Assembly (NCBI GenBank): GCA_903871435.1
Contig: CAIQGU010000194.1
Span: forward strand, 1 to 5,486
DNA length: 5,486 nt
Reading direction: 5' to 3'
From: an uncultured Burkholderiales bacterium
GTDB taxonomy: Bacteria > Pseudomonadota > Gammaproteobacteria > Burkholderiales > Burkholderiaceae_F
Notes under the pieces: model-generated
What the model saw: only the letters and a program-made list of their open reading frames with translations
Databases searched by the model: none
What the model was told of the DNA's origin: nothing
Program-made: the position numbers and the translations under genes
Part shown: positions 1 through 5,486 of the stretch, in pieces
How the letters are laid out: every line of letters begins with the position of its first letter
How positions within the stretch are numbered: position 1 is the stretch's first letter

Positions 1-1
1 C

Positions 2-973
2 CTGTTCTACGAACCGCTATTCATTTTTTACCGCGCCTCCGCGCCCATGCAGCGCCTCTCGGAGCTGCGCGGCCGGCGCGTCGCCATCGGCCCCGAGGGC
101 AGCGGCACGCACGCGTTGGCACTGGCGCTGCTCAAGGCCAACGGGATCGAGCCGCGTAACGATCCGTCGCTCACCGACCTGGGCGGCGCGGCCGTAACCC
201 AGGCGCTGATGGCACGGCGCATCGATGCCGCATTCCTGATGAGCGATTCCTCTGCGAACGAGAACGTAACCGCGTTGCTCCATGCCCCAGGCGTGCGGCT
301 GTTCAGCGTTACCCAGCCCGACGCCTATGCGCGCCGCTTTCGCTACCTGGGCAAGCTCGATATCGGCGCCGGCACGTTCGACCTGGGCGCCAATATTCCC
401 CCAGCACCCGTGACGCTGCTGGCGCCCACGGTGGAACTCGTCGCACGCGCGGGCCTGCACCCGGCGCTGTCCGACCTGCTGATAGAGGCGGCACGCGAGG
501 CGCACGGTCATGCGGGACTGCTGCACACGGCTGGCGAGTTTCCCGCTCCGCTGGAGCATGAGTACGCCATCAGCGACGATGCGGCCCGGTATTACAAATC
601 CGGCAAGAGTTTTTCCTATCGCCACCTGCCGTTCTGGCTCGCCACCATCGTCGACCGCATCGTGGTGGTGCTGATCCCGGCCTTGATCCTGCTGATTCCC
701 GCGCTGCGCCTGATTCCCTTCCTGTACAGCTGGCGCGTGCGCCGTCGCATCCACCGGCGCTATGCGGAGCTCATGGCGCTTGAGCGCGAGGCGCTGGCGG
801 CAACTTCCGAGGAGCAGCGCAAGCCGCTGCGCAGCCGCCTTGAGGAAATCGACTCGGCGGTCATCAATCTGAAAATACCCTCGTCATTTGCCGACCAGCT
901 CTACGTCCTGCGCGAGCACATGAAGTTTGTCCGCGAACGCCTCGCCGCAGGTCAAGCGGCGGCGGATCAATAG
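2..973 (+). CDS. TAXI-family TRAP-type solute-binding protein, membrane-anchored (5' partial)
   Basis: The reading frame is open from base 2, so the true start lies upstream; 323 residues are visible. The segment LFYEPLFIFYR, then VAIGPEGSGT at visible residues 27-36, is characteristic of TAXI (NMT1-like) periplasmic binding proteins, which bind small organic acids or amino acids for TRAP transporters. After the binding domain comes a very hydrophobic stretch (visible residues about 219-241, rich in V, L, I and P). It is followed by the basic RVRRRIHRR and a charged, probably coiled-coil region (about 251-313). By the positive-inside rule the binding domain is periplasmic and the tail cytoplasmic. 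This anchored form occurs in Proteobacteria and is longer than free TAXI proteins; roughly 100 or more N-terminal residues, including any signal peptide, should be missing here. No TRAP membrane component follows it. The ligand cannot be predicted. Family is secure; transport versus sensing role is open. Confidence 0.88.
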   Translation: MFYEPLFIFYRASAPMQRLSELRGRRVAIGPEGSGTHALALALLKANGIEPRNDPSLTDLGGAAVTQALMARRIDAAFLMSDSSANENVTALLHAPGVRLFSVTQPDAYARRFRYLGKLDIGAGTFDLGANIPPAPVTLLAPTVELVARAGLHPALSDLLIEAAREAHGHAGLLHTAGEFPAPLEHEYAISDDAARYYKSGKSFSYRHLPFWLATIVDRIVVVLIPALILLIPALRLIPFLYSWRVRRRIHRRYAELMALEREALAATSEEQRKPLRSRLEEIDSAVINLKIPSSFADQLYVLREHMKFVRERLAAGQAAADQ

Positions 974-979
974 CCTTCA

Positions 980-1063
980 CCAGAACGGTCACCCGGAAAT
1001 TCGCTCCGGCAGTACGGGGGGCCCGGGGTCGGCTCCGGTCATCCTCGTTTTGCACCGTCCATC
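980..1063 (+). promoter_or_regulatory. Two possible LytTR/AlgR-like boxes upstream of the hydrolase operon
   Basis: The minus strand reads ACCGTTC at 989-983, and the plus strand reads ACCGTCCATC at 1054-1063. Both resemble the AlgR box (ACCGTTCGTC), the best-known site for a LytTR regulator of this group. The first matches the seven-base core; the second matches 8 of 10 positions. They are in opposite orientation and about 65 bases apart. They could allow the regulator encoded at 3064-3780 to control its own operon. The matches were made by eye to a short degenerate consensus, so chance is a real alternative. No convincing -35/-10 pair was found in this gap. Confidence 0.2.
1023..1038 (+). 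terminator. Weak hairpin after the TAXI gene, possible terminator
   Basis: CCGGGG at 1023-1028 can pair with CTCCGG at 1033-1038 (six pairs including one G-U) around a TCGG loop. A short TTTT run follows only at 1048-1051, so it is not a textbook intrinsic terminator. A second short inverted repeat, CCGGA at 993-997 with TCCGG at 1005-1009, lies just upstream and also lacks a T-run. Some transcription stop between the TAXI gene and the hydrolase operon is expected, but neither hairpin is convincing. Confidence 0.2.
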
Positions 1064-1088
1064 CCATTTCACTTTTCCGGCAAGCGCG

Positions 1089-1115
1089 TGCCTCCTACTA
1101 TTTTTCCAGGAGGTA
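1089..1115 (+). promoter_or_regulatory. Hairpin sequestering the Shine-Dalgarno of the hydrolase gene
   Basis: The near-perfect ribosome binding site AGGAGG (1108-1113, eight bases before the ATG at 1122) is exactly complementary to CCTCCT at 1091-1096. The stem extends by a G-U (1090/1114) and a U-A pair (1089/1115), giving about eight pairs around an 11-base loop, ACTATTTTTCC. Folded, the mRNA would hide the Shine-Dalgarno while leaving the start codon outside the stem. This is the layout of RNA thermometers and other translation switches. It resembles no named class that I recognise, and a chance pairing has not been excluded. If real, it would set expression of the hydrolase and, by coupling, of the kinase and regulator. 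Confidence 0.45.
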
Positions 1116-1121
1116 ACAACC

Positions 1122-1997
1122 ATGAACCGAAATTCCCGTACGTCCGTCATTCGCACCACGATTTTTACCCTGCTGCTCCTGCCATTGCTGGCATGGGCGG
1201 ATCCGGCAGCTTTCCAGGTCAAACGCATCGGTCAGGGTGCGCCGATCATCCTGATACCGGGACTTGCCTCGGCGGGCGAGGTCTGGGAGCCCACCGCCCG
1301 CCATTTGGCGCTGCATTACGAGTGCCACATCCTGACTCTTGCCGGTTTTGCCGGCGTTGCCCCGATAAAGACACCCCTGTTGGCAACCGTGGAGAATGAA
1401 CTCGCCGACTACATTGTCCGCAATCATCTACAGCGGCCCGTATTGGTCGGCCACAGCCTGGGTGGGCTCCTGGCCTTGCGCCTCGCCGCCGACCACCGCG
1501 AAATGGTGGGCCGGGTTGTGATCGTCGATGCCCTCCCGGCCCTGGGTGCTACGCAGAATCCTGATGCAAACGCGGAGCAGCTGGCGCAGGCCGCTGAACA
1601 GGTGCGTGCGGCGATGCTGGCCAGCGATGCCGCAAGCTATGCGGCCAGCCAGCGTCAGGCGATAGCTTCCATGGTGACCCGAGCCGAGGATGTCGACCGG
1701 ATTGCGGCCTGGGGTCAGGCATCGGACCGAACCACGGTGGTAAATGCCATGGCAGATGCCCTGCGCACCGACCTGCGCCAGGACGTCGCCAGGATCCAGG
1801 CGCCAACCCTGGTCCTGGGTACCTGGATCGAATACCAGGCCTTTGCACCACGTGCAGCCATCGAGGCTACGTTTCAGGGGCAGTACCAGAAGCTGCCCGG
1901 CGTAAAGATCGTCTTGGCCGATAATGCCCGCCATTTCATCATGGTGGATGACCCGTCGTGGCTGCAGGCACGCATCGACGATTTCCTGAAGGAGTGA
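1122..1997 (+). CDS. Exported alpha/beta hydrolase
   Basis: Predicted 291-residue alpha/beta-hydrolase-fold protein. The ATG at 1122 is chosen because AGGAGGT precedes it at ideal distance and because the product then begins with a proper signal peptide: basic residues, a hydrophobic core at about 12-23, and an AWA cleavage motif at 24-26. The mature enzyme should be periplasmic or secreted. The first strand and oxyanion region read PIILIPGLAS (41-50). The nucleophile elbow is GHSLGG with Ser112, and the probable catalytic His is His271 in RHFIMVDDP. The acid is less clear: where Asp normally follows strand 6, the sequence is VLGTWIEYQ, with Glu237 the nearest candidate. The reaction is a hydrolysis, most likely of an ester or similar bond; the substrate is unknown. 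The stop lies eight bases before the start of the histidine kinase, so the genes are probably one operon. The open frame reaches back to 927, but that extension has no start signal. Confidence 0.88.
   Translation: MNRNSRTSVIRTTIFTLLLLPLLAWADPAAFQVKRIGQGAPIILIPGLASAGEVWEPTARHLALHYECHILTLAGFAGVAPIKTPLLATVENELADYIVRNHLQRPVLVGHSLGGLLALRLAADHREMVGRVVIVDALPALGATQNPDANAEQLAQAAEQVRAAMLASDAASYAASQRQAIASMVTRAEDVDRIAAWGQASDRTTVVNAMADALRTDLRQDVARIQAPTLVLGTWIEYQAFAPRAAIEATFQGQYQKLPGVKIVLADNARHFIMVDDPSWLQARIDDFLKE
1989..1994 (+). promoter_or_regulatory. Ribosome binding site of the histidine kinase gene
   Basis: AAGGAG lies inside the last codons of the hydrolase gene, 11 bases before the ATG at 2006. It decides the start of the kinase in favour of 2006 over the in-frame ATG at 1958, which would overlap the hydrolase by 40 bases. 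Its position suggests translational coupling between the two genes. Confidence 0.7.
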
Positions 1998-2005
1998 AAC
2001 GCGCA

Positions 2006-3067
2006 ATGGCTTCCCATCCGCCGCCACTGGGCGACGCCTTCTGGCGCGGCCGCGTGTATTGGGCCTGCCAGTCGGCCGGCTGGGGTGCGGTAACGGCCCT
2101 CAATGTAGCCTTTGCCGTCGTAACTGCACCTGCCAGCGCAGGCAGTTATATGCTCATCTACCTGTGGGCCGGTTGCACGGCGCTGGCGCTCACGCATGGC
2201 TGGCGCGCTTTCCTGCGCCGCAGCGGCTGGATGGGACGCGATGCGCACCCCGCCTGGGTACGACTGGCCCTCGTCATCCCTTTGCTCGGACTTGCGCAGA
2301 CCCTGATGGCAGCACTGGGCTTTCTGGCGCTGCAGCCACCGGGCAGTTTCAAGAGCTGGGCATGGCTGCCGGTGGCGACCGTATTCTGGACGGTTGCCAT
2401 CATTGTCTGGACGGCGCTCTACGGACTGGCGCTGTCATTGCGCCGGAGCCGTCGCCTAGAAAAGGAAACGCTGCAGCTTGCCGTACACGCCAAGGAATCG
2501 GAACTGCATGCCCTGCAATTGCAGATCAATCCGCACTTTTACTTCAACAGCCTTAACAGCCTGCGCGCGCTGATCTTTGCCGATCCGGCGGCAGCCGCGG
2601 GAATGGTCGATCAACTGGCCGCGCTGATGCGCTACGCCCTGCAGTCCAGCCGTCTGGCGCTCGTGCCGCTGTCCAGCGAGCTCGACGCAGTTGGCCAATA
2701 CCTTGCCATAGAAAAGATCCGCTTCGAGGAGCGCTTGCGCATCAGCTACGACATCGCTCCGGACCTCGATGACGTCCGAGTTCCGCCGATGACGCTGCAG
2801 ACATTGGTGGAAAATGCCGTCAAGTACGGCGTTGAGCATCGATCCACCGGAAGTGTCGTGCGTATTGGTGCGGCACGCGACGGTAACGTGGTCGAGATCA
2901 CGGTGGCCAATGAAGGGCAACTTGTTGCGGGTGCCGACTCGACAAAGCTTGGACTGGAAAACGCGCGGCGGCGTCTCGCCCTCTCGCTTGGCGAAGGCGC
3001 GACGCTGGCGCTTAGCCAATCGGGCGGCTGGGTTCGCGCAGCTGTGCGGATCCCCGTGGCCATATGA
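2006..3067 (+). CDS. LytS/AlgZ-type membrane sensor histidine kinase
   Basis: Predicted 353-residue kinase that phosphorylates the adjacent LytTR regulator. The N-terminal half has four likely membrane helices (about 22-44, 46-65, 86-108 and 119-144) and no separate periplasmic sensor domain. A charged linker, LRRSRRLEKE, leads into the His_kinase domain. Its H-box is LQINPHFYFNSLNSL with His177 as phosphoacceptor; Tyr179 replaces the more usual Leu. The ATPase domain has its N-box at PMTLQTLVENAVKYG (261-275, Asn270) and a G-box in KLGLENARRRL (314-324). The Asp of the usual DxG motif appears to be Asn302 in VANEG, a variation seen in this kinase group. Length and architecture are normal for the family. 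Its last codon overlaps the regulator start by ATGA, typical of a coupled pair. The signal is unknown; the neighbouring exported hydrolase may influence it, which is inference. Confidence 0.93.
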   Translation: MASHPPPLGDAFWRGRVYWACQSAGWGAVTALNVAFAVVTAPASAGSYMLIYLWAGCTALALTHGWRAFLRRSGWMGRDAHPAWVRLALVIPLLGLAQTLMAALGFLALQPPGSFKSWAWLPVATVFWTVAIIVWTALYGLALSLRRSRRLEKETLQLAVHAKESELHALQLQINPHFYFNSLNSLRALIFADPAAAAGMVDQLAALMRYALQSSRLALVPLSSELDAVGQYLAIEKIRFEERLRISYDIAPDLDDVRVPPMTLQTLVENAVKYGVEHRSTGSVVRIGAARDGNVVEITVANEGQLVAGADSTKLGLENARRRLALSLGEGATLALSQSGGWVRAAVRIPVAI

Positions 3068-3780
3068 GTGGCAACATGATCCGCGCGCTCATCGTGGATG
3101 ACGAGCGGCTTGCGCGCAGCGAACTGCTGCGTTTGCTCAAACCGCACGGTCTCATCCAGGTATTGGGCGAGGCTGCGGACGCCGCGGCTGCGAAGGCTGC
3201 CATCGAAATGCACGCGCCGGATCTTGTCTTTCTTGATGTCCAGATGCCCGGTGCCAGCGGCTTTGACCTGCTTGCTTCGTTGGACGACGTGCCGCAGGTC
3301 ATATTTACCACGGCTTTTGACAGTTACGCCCTGAAGGCATTCGAAGTCAACGCGCTCGACTTTCTTCAAAAACCCATCCATGCCGACCGCCTTGCGATCG
3401 CGGTGGAACGCGCCCGGGAGCAAATCGTGCGCTCACGGGCGCAGCCGGAGACGCTGGATAGAATCTTCATCAAGGATGGCGGTCGATGCTGGTTTGTGGC
3501 AGTGCGCGATATTCTGCTCTTCGAGTCCGAGGGCAATTACACGCGCGTGTACTTCGGCGGCGAGCGACCGCTCATGTTACGTTCCCTCAACCATCTTGAG
3601 CAGCGGCTGGACGTTGGCCGTTTCTTCCGCGCCAACCGGCGCCAGATCGTCAACCTGGACTTCGTTTCCCACGTCGTTACTTCTCCGGCCGAGGAGTTGG
3701 TGCTGGTTGTGGGTGACGGTCTCCGGGTAGTCTTGTCTCGCCGGCGCGCCGCTGAATTTCGTAACAGGAACACGCTTTGA
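3064..3780 (+). CDS. LytTR-family response regulator
   Basis: Predicted 238-residue transcription regulator. The receiver domain spans about 6-120. It has the acidic pair Asp12/Asp13, phosphoacceptor Asp58 in FLDVQMPG, switch Thr83 in FTTAFD and Lys103 in LQKP, so all the expected phosphorylation residues are present. The C-terminal LytTR DNA-binding domain runs from about 131 to the end, with the typical stretches FESEGNYTRVY and FFRANRRQIVNLDFV. LytTR proteins bind direct repeats of about nine bases, usually near promoters. The ATG at 3064 overlaps the kinase stop (ATGA), which supports translational coupling. An in-frame ATG at 3076 (MIRALIVDDE) would match many homologues equally well and cannot be excluded. 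Partner is the kinase at 2006-3067. Targets are unknown; its own operon and the hydroxylase operon downstream are candidates only by proximity. Confidence 0.95.
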   Translation: MSGNMIRALIVDDERLARSELLRLLKPHGLIQVLGEAADAAAAKAAIEMHAPDLVFLDVQMPGASGFDLLASLDDVPQVIFTTAFDSYALKAFEVNALDFLQKPIHADRLAIAVERAREQIVRSRAQPETLDRIFIKDGGRCWFVAVRDILLFESEGNYTRVYFGGERPLMLRSLNHLEQRLDVGRFFRANRRQIVNLDFVSHVVTSPAEELVLVVGDGLRVVLSRRRAAEFRNRNTL

Positions 3781-3798
3781 TGCCGTCGAAGCGGCGTA

Positions 3799-3818
3799 TT
3801 GGTAGTTGAATTTTGGTA
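3799..3818 (+). repeat. TTGGTA direct repeat overlapping the hydroxylase promoter
   Basis: TTGGTA occurs at 3799-3804 and again at 3813-3818, a 14-base period, with the second copy running into the probable -10 element. A repeat this close to a promoter could be an operator. The period does not match the roughly two-turn spacing typical of LytTR sites, and the sequence is not a good AlgR box, so the binding protein, if any, is unknown. Confidence 0.3.
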
Positions 3819-3822
3819 TAAG
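3814..3822 (+). promoter_or_regulatory. Probable extended -10 promoter of the hydroxylase operon
   Basis: TGGTATAAG contains the extended -10 TGn followed by TATAAG, five of six bases of the sigma-70 consensus, in a small AT-rich island (3797-3822) within GC-rich DNA. No good -35 hexamer lies at 16-18 bases, as is common for extended -10 promoters. Transcription would start near 3829, leaving a leader of about 54 bases before the ATG at 3883. The location between the regulator and the small subunit supports the call. Confidence 0.45.
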
Positions 3823-3868
3823 ACGGGCCTGCGTCGCGTAGCTTTGCTCGCGCGGACTCGCCTCCCCC

Positions 3869-3874
3869 AAAGGA
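3869..3874 (+). promoter_or_regulatory. Ribosome binding site of the small hydroxylase subunit
   Basis: AAAGGA sits eight bases before the ATG at 3883. It overlaps the alternative ATG at 3874, making that start unlikely. Confidence 0.65.
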
Positions 3875-3882
3875 TGACTTCC

Positions 3883-4341
3883 ATGACAACTCTCAATATC
3901 AACGGTGAGCTGGTTCGGGTTGACGCCGACCCGTCCACGCCGGTCTTGTGGGCATTGCGCGATGTGCTGGGCATGACCGGCACCAAGTTCGGCTGCGGCG
4001 TTGCCGCGTGCGGAGCCTGCACGGTGCACGTGAACGGGCAGCCGACACGATCCTGTGTCACGCCCATCTCCGCGGTGGTTGGTCAGAAAATCACCACCAT
4101 CGAGGGCGTAGGCAGCTCGCCCGTGGGCAAGGCGGTCCAGGCGGCCTGGATCGCCCACGACGTCGCGCAATGCGGCTACTGCCAGAGCGGCCAGATCATG
4201 AGCGCCACCGGCCTGCTGGAAACCAACAAGAAGCCCAGCGATGCCGATATCGATTCGGCCATGGCCGGCAATCTGTGCCGCTGCGGCACGTATCAGCGCA
4301 TACGCGCCGCCATTCACGACGCTGCCAAGTCACTGGCCTAA
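3883..4341 (+). CDS. (2Fe-2S)-binding small subunit of a molybdenum hydroxylase (IorA-like)
   Basis: Predicted 152-residue electron-transfer subunit of the xanthine dehydrogenase/isoquinoline 1-oxidoreductase family, a usual length for such subunits. The N-terminal plant-ferredoxin-like domain carries one [2Fe-2S] cluster on Cys38, Cys43, Cys46 and Cys58 ([11 protein letters not shown] and SC). The helical C-terminal domain carries the second on Cys97, Cys100, Cys132 and Cys134 (QCGYCQSGQ and [11 protein letters not shown]). All eight ligands are present. It passes electrons from the molybdopterin centre of the large subunit to an acceptor. There is no signal peptide, so export would depend on the partner. 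The ATG at 3883 is chosen from the AAAGGA upstream and because the protein then begins MTTLNINGE, as expected. The large subunit starts 11 bases after its stop. Related pairs oxidise N-heterocycles, aldehydes or nicotinate; the substrate here cannot be told, so no gene symbol is given. Confidence 0.95.
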   Translation: MTTLNINGELVRVDADPSTPVLWALRDVLGMTGTKFGCGVAACGACTVHVNGQPTRSCVTPISAVVGQKITTIEGVGSSPVGKAVQAAWIAHDVAQCGYCQSGQIMSATGLLETNKKPSDADIDSAMAGNLCRCGTYQRIRAAIHDAAKSLA

Positions 4342-4352
4342 AGGAGCACGAC

Positions 4353-5486
4353 ATGGACGCCGACCGTATCGCCATGCGCCTTTCAGGCGCTACCCGCCCC
4401 CGCACCGTACGTTTTCACCGCCGCGATTTCCTGCGCCTGAGCGCGCTGGCCGGCGGCGGCCTCGTCATTGCCTGGAACGCTCCGGTGGCACTGGCCGCCG
4501 AGGGCGCTGCCCCGGCGGCAAGCCCGCCGCTGCCCAATCCCACGCCTTTTATCCGCATCAACGCCGACAACACCGTGGATATCACGGTCAACCGCCTCGA
4601 TTTTGGCCAGGGGGCGCTCACGGCTCTGCCCATGCTGGTGGCCGAGGAACTGGACGTCGACTGGGCTCAGGTGCGATCCAACCTGGCGCCGGCGGGTGAT
4701 GCCTACAAGGACCCCGTCTTTGGTGTCCAGATGACGGGTGGCTCCAGCGCCGTGCCCCACTCGTGGCTGCAGTACCGGCAGGTCGGTGCCGTCACCCGGG
4801 CCATGCTGGTGGCCGCCGCGGCCGAGCAATGGAAAGTGCCGGTGGCGTCGTGCACCACCGCAGGCGGCACCGTGCACTCGGGCAGCCACAAGGCCACCTA
4901 CGCCGCCTTGGCCGAGGCCGCTGCTCGGCAGCCGATTCCCGAAAAAGTCGTGCTCAAGCCGGCCGCGCAGTTCAAGATCATCGGCAAGGGCAAGGGCCGC
5001 ATCGATGCCGCAGCCAGCGCCACCGGCAAGAAGAATTACGGCATCGACACGCGCCTGCCCGGCATGACGGTGGCCTTGCTGCAGCGCGCTCCCACCTTCG
5101 GTGGCCAGGTCGCCAGCTTCGATGCGGCGCGCGCGCTGGCCATCAAGGGCGTGCGCGATGTCTTCCAGGTTCCCACGGACCGCGGCGGCACGGGCATTGC
5201 CATTGTGGCGGACGGCTACTGGCCGGCCAAGCAGGCGCGGGACGCTGTGCAGATCACCTGGAAGGCGGGCGTCGGTGGAACCGTGAGCAGCGACAGCCTG
5301 CTGGCTTCGTATCGCGATGCCGCCAAGACGCCGGCCGTTACCGCACTGGACCATGACCTGAGCGGAGCGGCCGGCGCCACCCGGCGCATCGGTGGCGAAT
5401 ACCGCTTCCCCTACCTGGCCCATGCGCCCATGGAGCCGCTCAACGCCACTTTTGACCTCAAGCCCGGCGCGGCAAAAGTGCTGGCC
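4353..5486 (+). CDS. Molybdopterin-binding large subunit of a molybdenum hydroxylase (IorB-like), 3' partial
   Basis: The frame is open from the ATG at 4353 to the window end, giving 378 residues, about half of the 700-plus usual for this family. AAGGAG at 4341-4346, whose first base is the last base of the small-subunit stop, lies six bases before the ATG. The N-terminus has a twin-arginine motif, HRRDFLRLS (22-30), a hydrophobic stretch and a likely AxA cleavage near ALA (46-48), so the enzyme should be exported folded by Tat. Family landmarks are FGQGALTALPMLVAEEL (84-100), MTGGSSAVPHSW (127-138), YGIDTRLPGM (229-238) and PYLAHAPMEPLNAT (353-366), the last close to the conserved YLAHAPMEP motif. 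The later cofactor-binding loops and catalytic Glu are outside the window. With the small subunit it should hydroxylate an aldehyde or N-heteroaromatic compound in the periplasm. Integrity beyond residue 378 is unknown. Confidence 0.94.
   Translation, partial: MDADRIAMRLSGATRPRTVRFHRRDFLRLSALAGGGLVIAWNAPVALAAEGAAPAASPPLPNPTPFIRINADNTVDITVNRLDFGQGALTALPMLVAEELDVDWAQVRSNLAPAGDAYKDPVFGVQMTGGSSAVPHSWLQYRQVGAVTRAMLVAAAAEQWKVPVASCTTAGGTVHSGSHKATYAALAEAAARQPIPEKVVLKPAAQFKIIGKGKGRIDAAASATGKKNYGIDTRLPGMTVALLQRAPTFGGQVASFDAARALAIKGVRDVFQVPTDRGGTGIAIVADGYWPAKQARDAVQITWKAGVGGTVSSDSLLASYRDAAKTPAVTALDHDLSGAAGATRRIGGEYRFPYLAHAPMEPLNATFDLKPGAAKVLA

Noticed and set aside
17..754. Open frame on the minus strand opposite the TAXI gene
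   Set aside because: Low-complexity Gln/Arg/Gly-rich translation opposite a recognisable TAXI protein; a composition artefact.
1096..1101. TACTAT as a -10 element for the hydrolase gene
   Set aside because: Transcription would start at about the Shine-Dalgarno itself and no fair -35 is present at the right distance.
927..1121. Upstream extension of the hydrolase frame, with a start inside the TAXI gene
   Set aside because: It would bury the signal peptide inside the protein and ignore the excellent Shine-Dalgarno before the ATG at 1122.
1958..2005. Earlier ATG for the histidine kinase
   Set aside because: It overlaps the hydrolase by 40 bases and lacks a good ribosome binding site, whereas 2006 has AAGGAG upstream.
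2746..3423. Open frame on the minus strand across the kinase/regulator junction
   Set aside because: It is antisense to two well-recognised genes with intact motifs and has no domain or start signal of its own.
3782..3795. Small hairpin GCCGTCGAAGCGGC just after the regulator stop as a terminator
   Set aside because: The stem is only five pairs with one wobble and no T-run follows directly, so it does not support a terminator call.
3799..3882. Earlier in-frame starts (3799, 3874) for the small hydroxylase subunit
   Set aside because: The extra residues are unlike the family and would be encoded by the promoter or the ribosome binding site; 3883 gives the normal N-terminus.
4383..5423. Long open frame on the minus strand (346 codons)
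   Set aside because: It lies opposite the strongly supported molybdopterin subunit; its translation shows no recognisable domain and is rich in Arg, Gly and Ala as expected for the shadow of a GC-rich gene.
1..5486. tRNA or rRNA genes, CRISPR arrays, insertion sequences, phage attachment sites
   Set aside because: I looked for these and saw no cloverleaf, regular repeat-spacer pattern, transposase motif or long terminal inverted repeats.

Overview
The window is GC-rich bacterial DNA with densely packed genes, all on the plus strand. Gene content and style suggest a Proteobacterium. Pointers are a membrane-anchored TAXI-type binding protein, a LytS/AlgZ-like kinase with a LytTR regulator, and a Tat-exported isoquinoline-oxidoreductase-type molybdenum hydroxylase. 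A member of the Xanthomonadales (Rhodanobacter/Dyella-like) or of the Burkholderiales would fit. This is inferred from family resemblance, since no rRNA or other taxonomic marker is present.

Layout: (1) 2-973, the 3' part of a TAXI-family solute-binding protein with a C-terminal membrane anchor and a coiled-coil tail; its start lies before the window. (2) 974-1121, a 148-base gap with a weak hairpin, two sequences resembling LytTR/AlgR boxes, and a hairpin that pairs the Shine-Dalgarno sequence of the next gene with an anti-Shine-Dalgarno-like CCTCCT. (3) 1122-3780, a tight three-gene unit: an exported alpha/beta hydrolase, an 8-base gap, a four-helix membrane histidine kinase, then a LytTR response regulator overlapping the kinase by ATGA. 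(4) 3781-3882, a 102-base gap with a plausible extended -10 promoter overlapped by a TTGGTA direct repeat. (5) 3883-5486, a two-gene molybdenum hydroxylase operon: the complete small [2Fe-2S] subunit and the first 378 residues of the large molybdopterin subunit, which runs off the end.

How the genes may work together: the kinase and regulator clearly form a two-component pair. The upstream hydrolase is probably co-transcribed with them and, having a signal peptide, acts outside the cytoplasm where the kinase's membrane domain could sense its product or substrate. That link is inference. The hydroxylase subunits should form one periplasmic enzyme, with the small subunit carried out by the Tat signal of the large one. 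Whether the LytTR regulator controls the hydroxylase operon, which begins 102 bases after it, cannot be decided from sequence alone.

Nothing here is clearly a new system. The most unusual item is the ribosome-binding-site hairpin before the hydrolase; next are the hydrolase/two-component arrangement and the receptor-like architecture of the TAXI protein.
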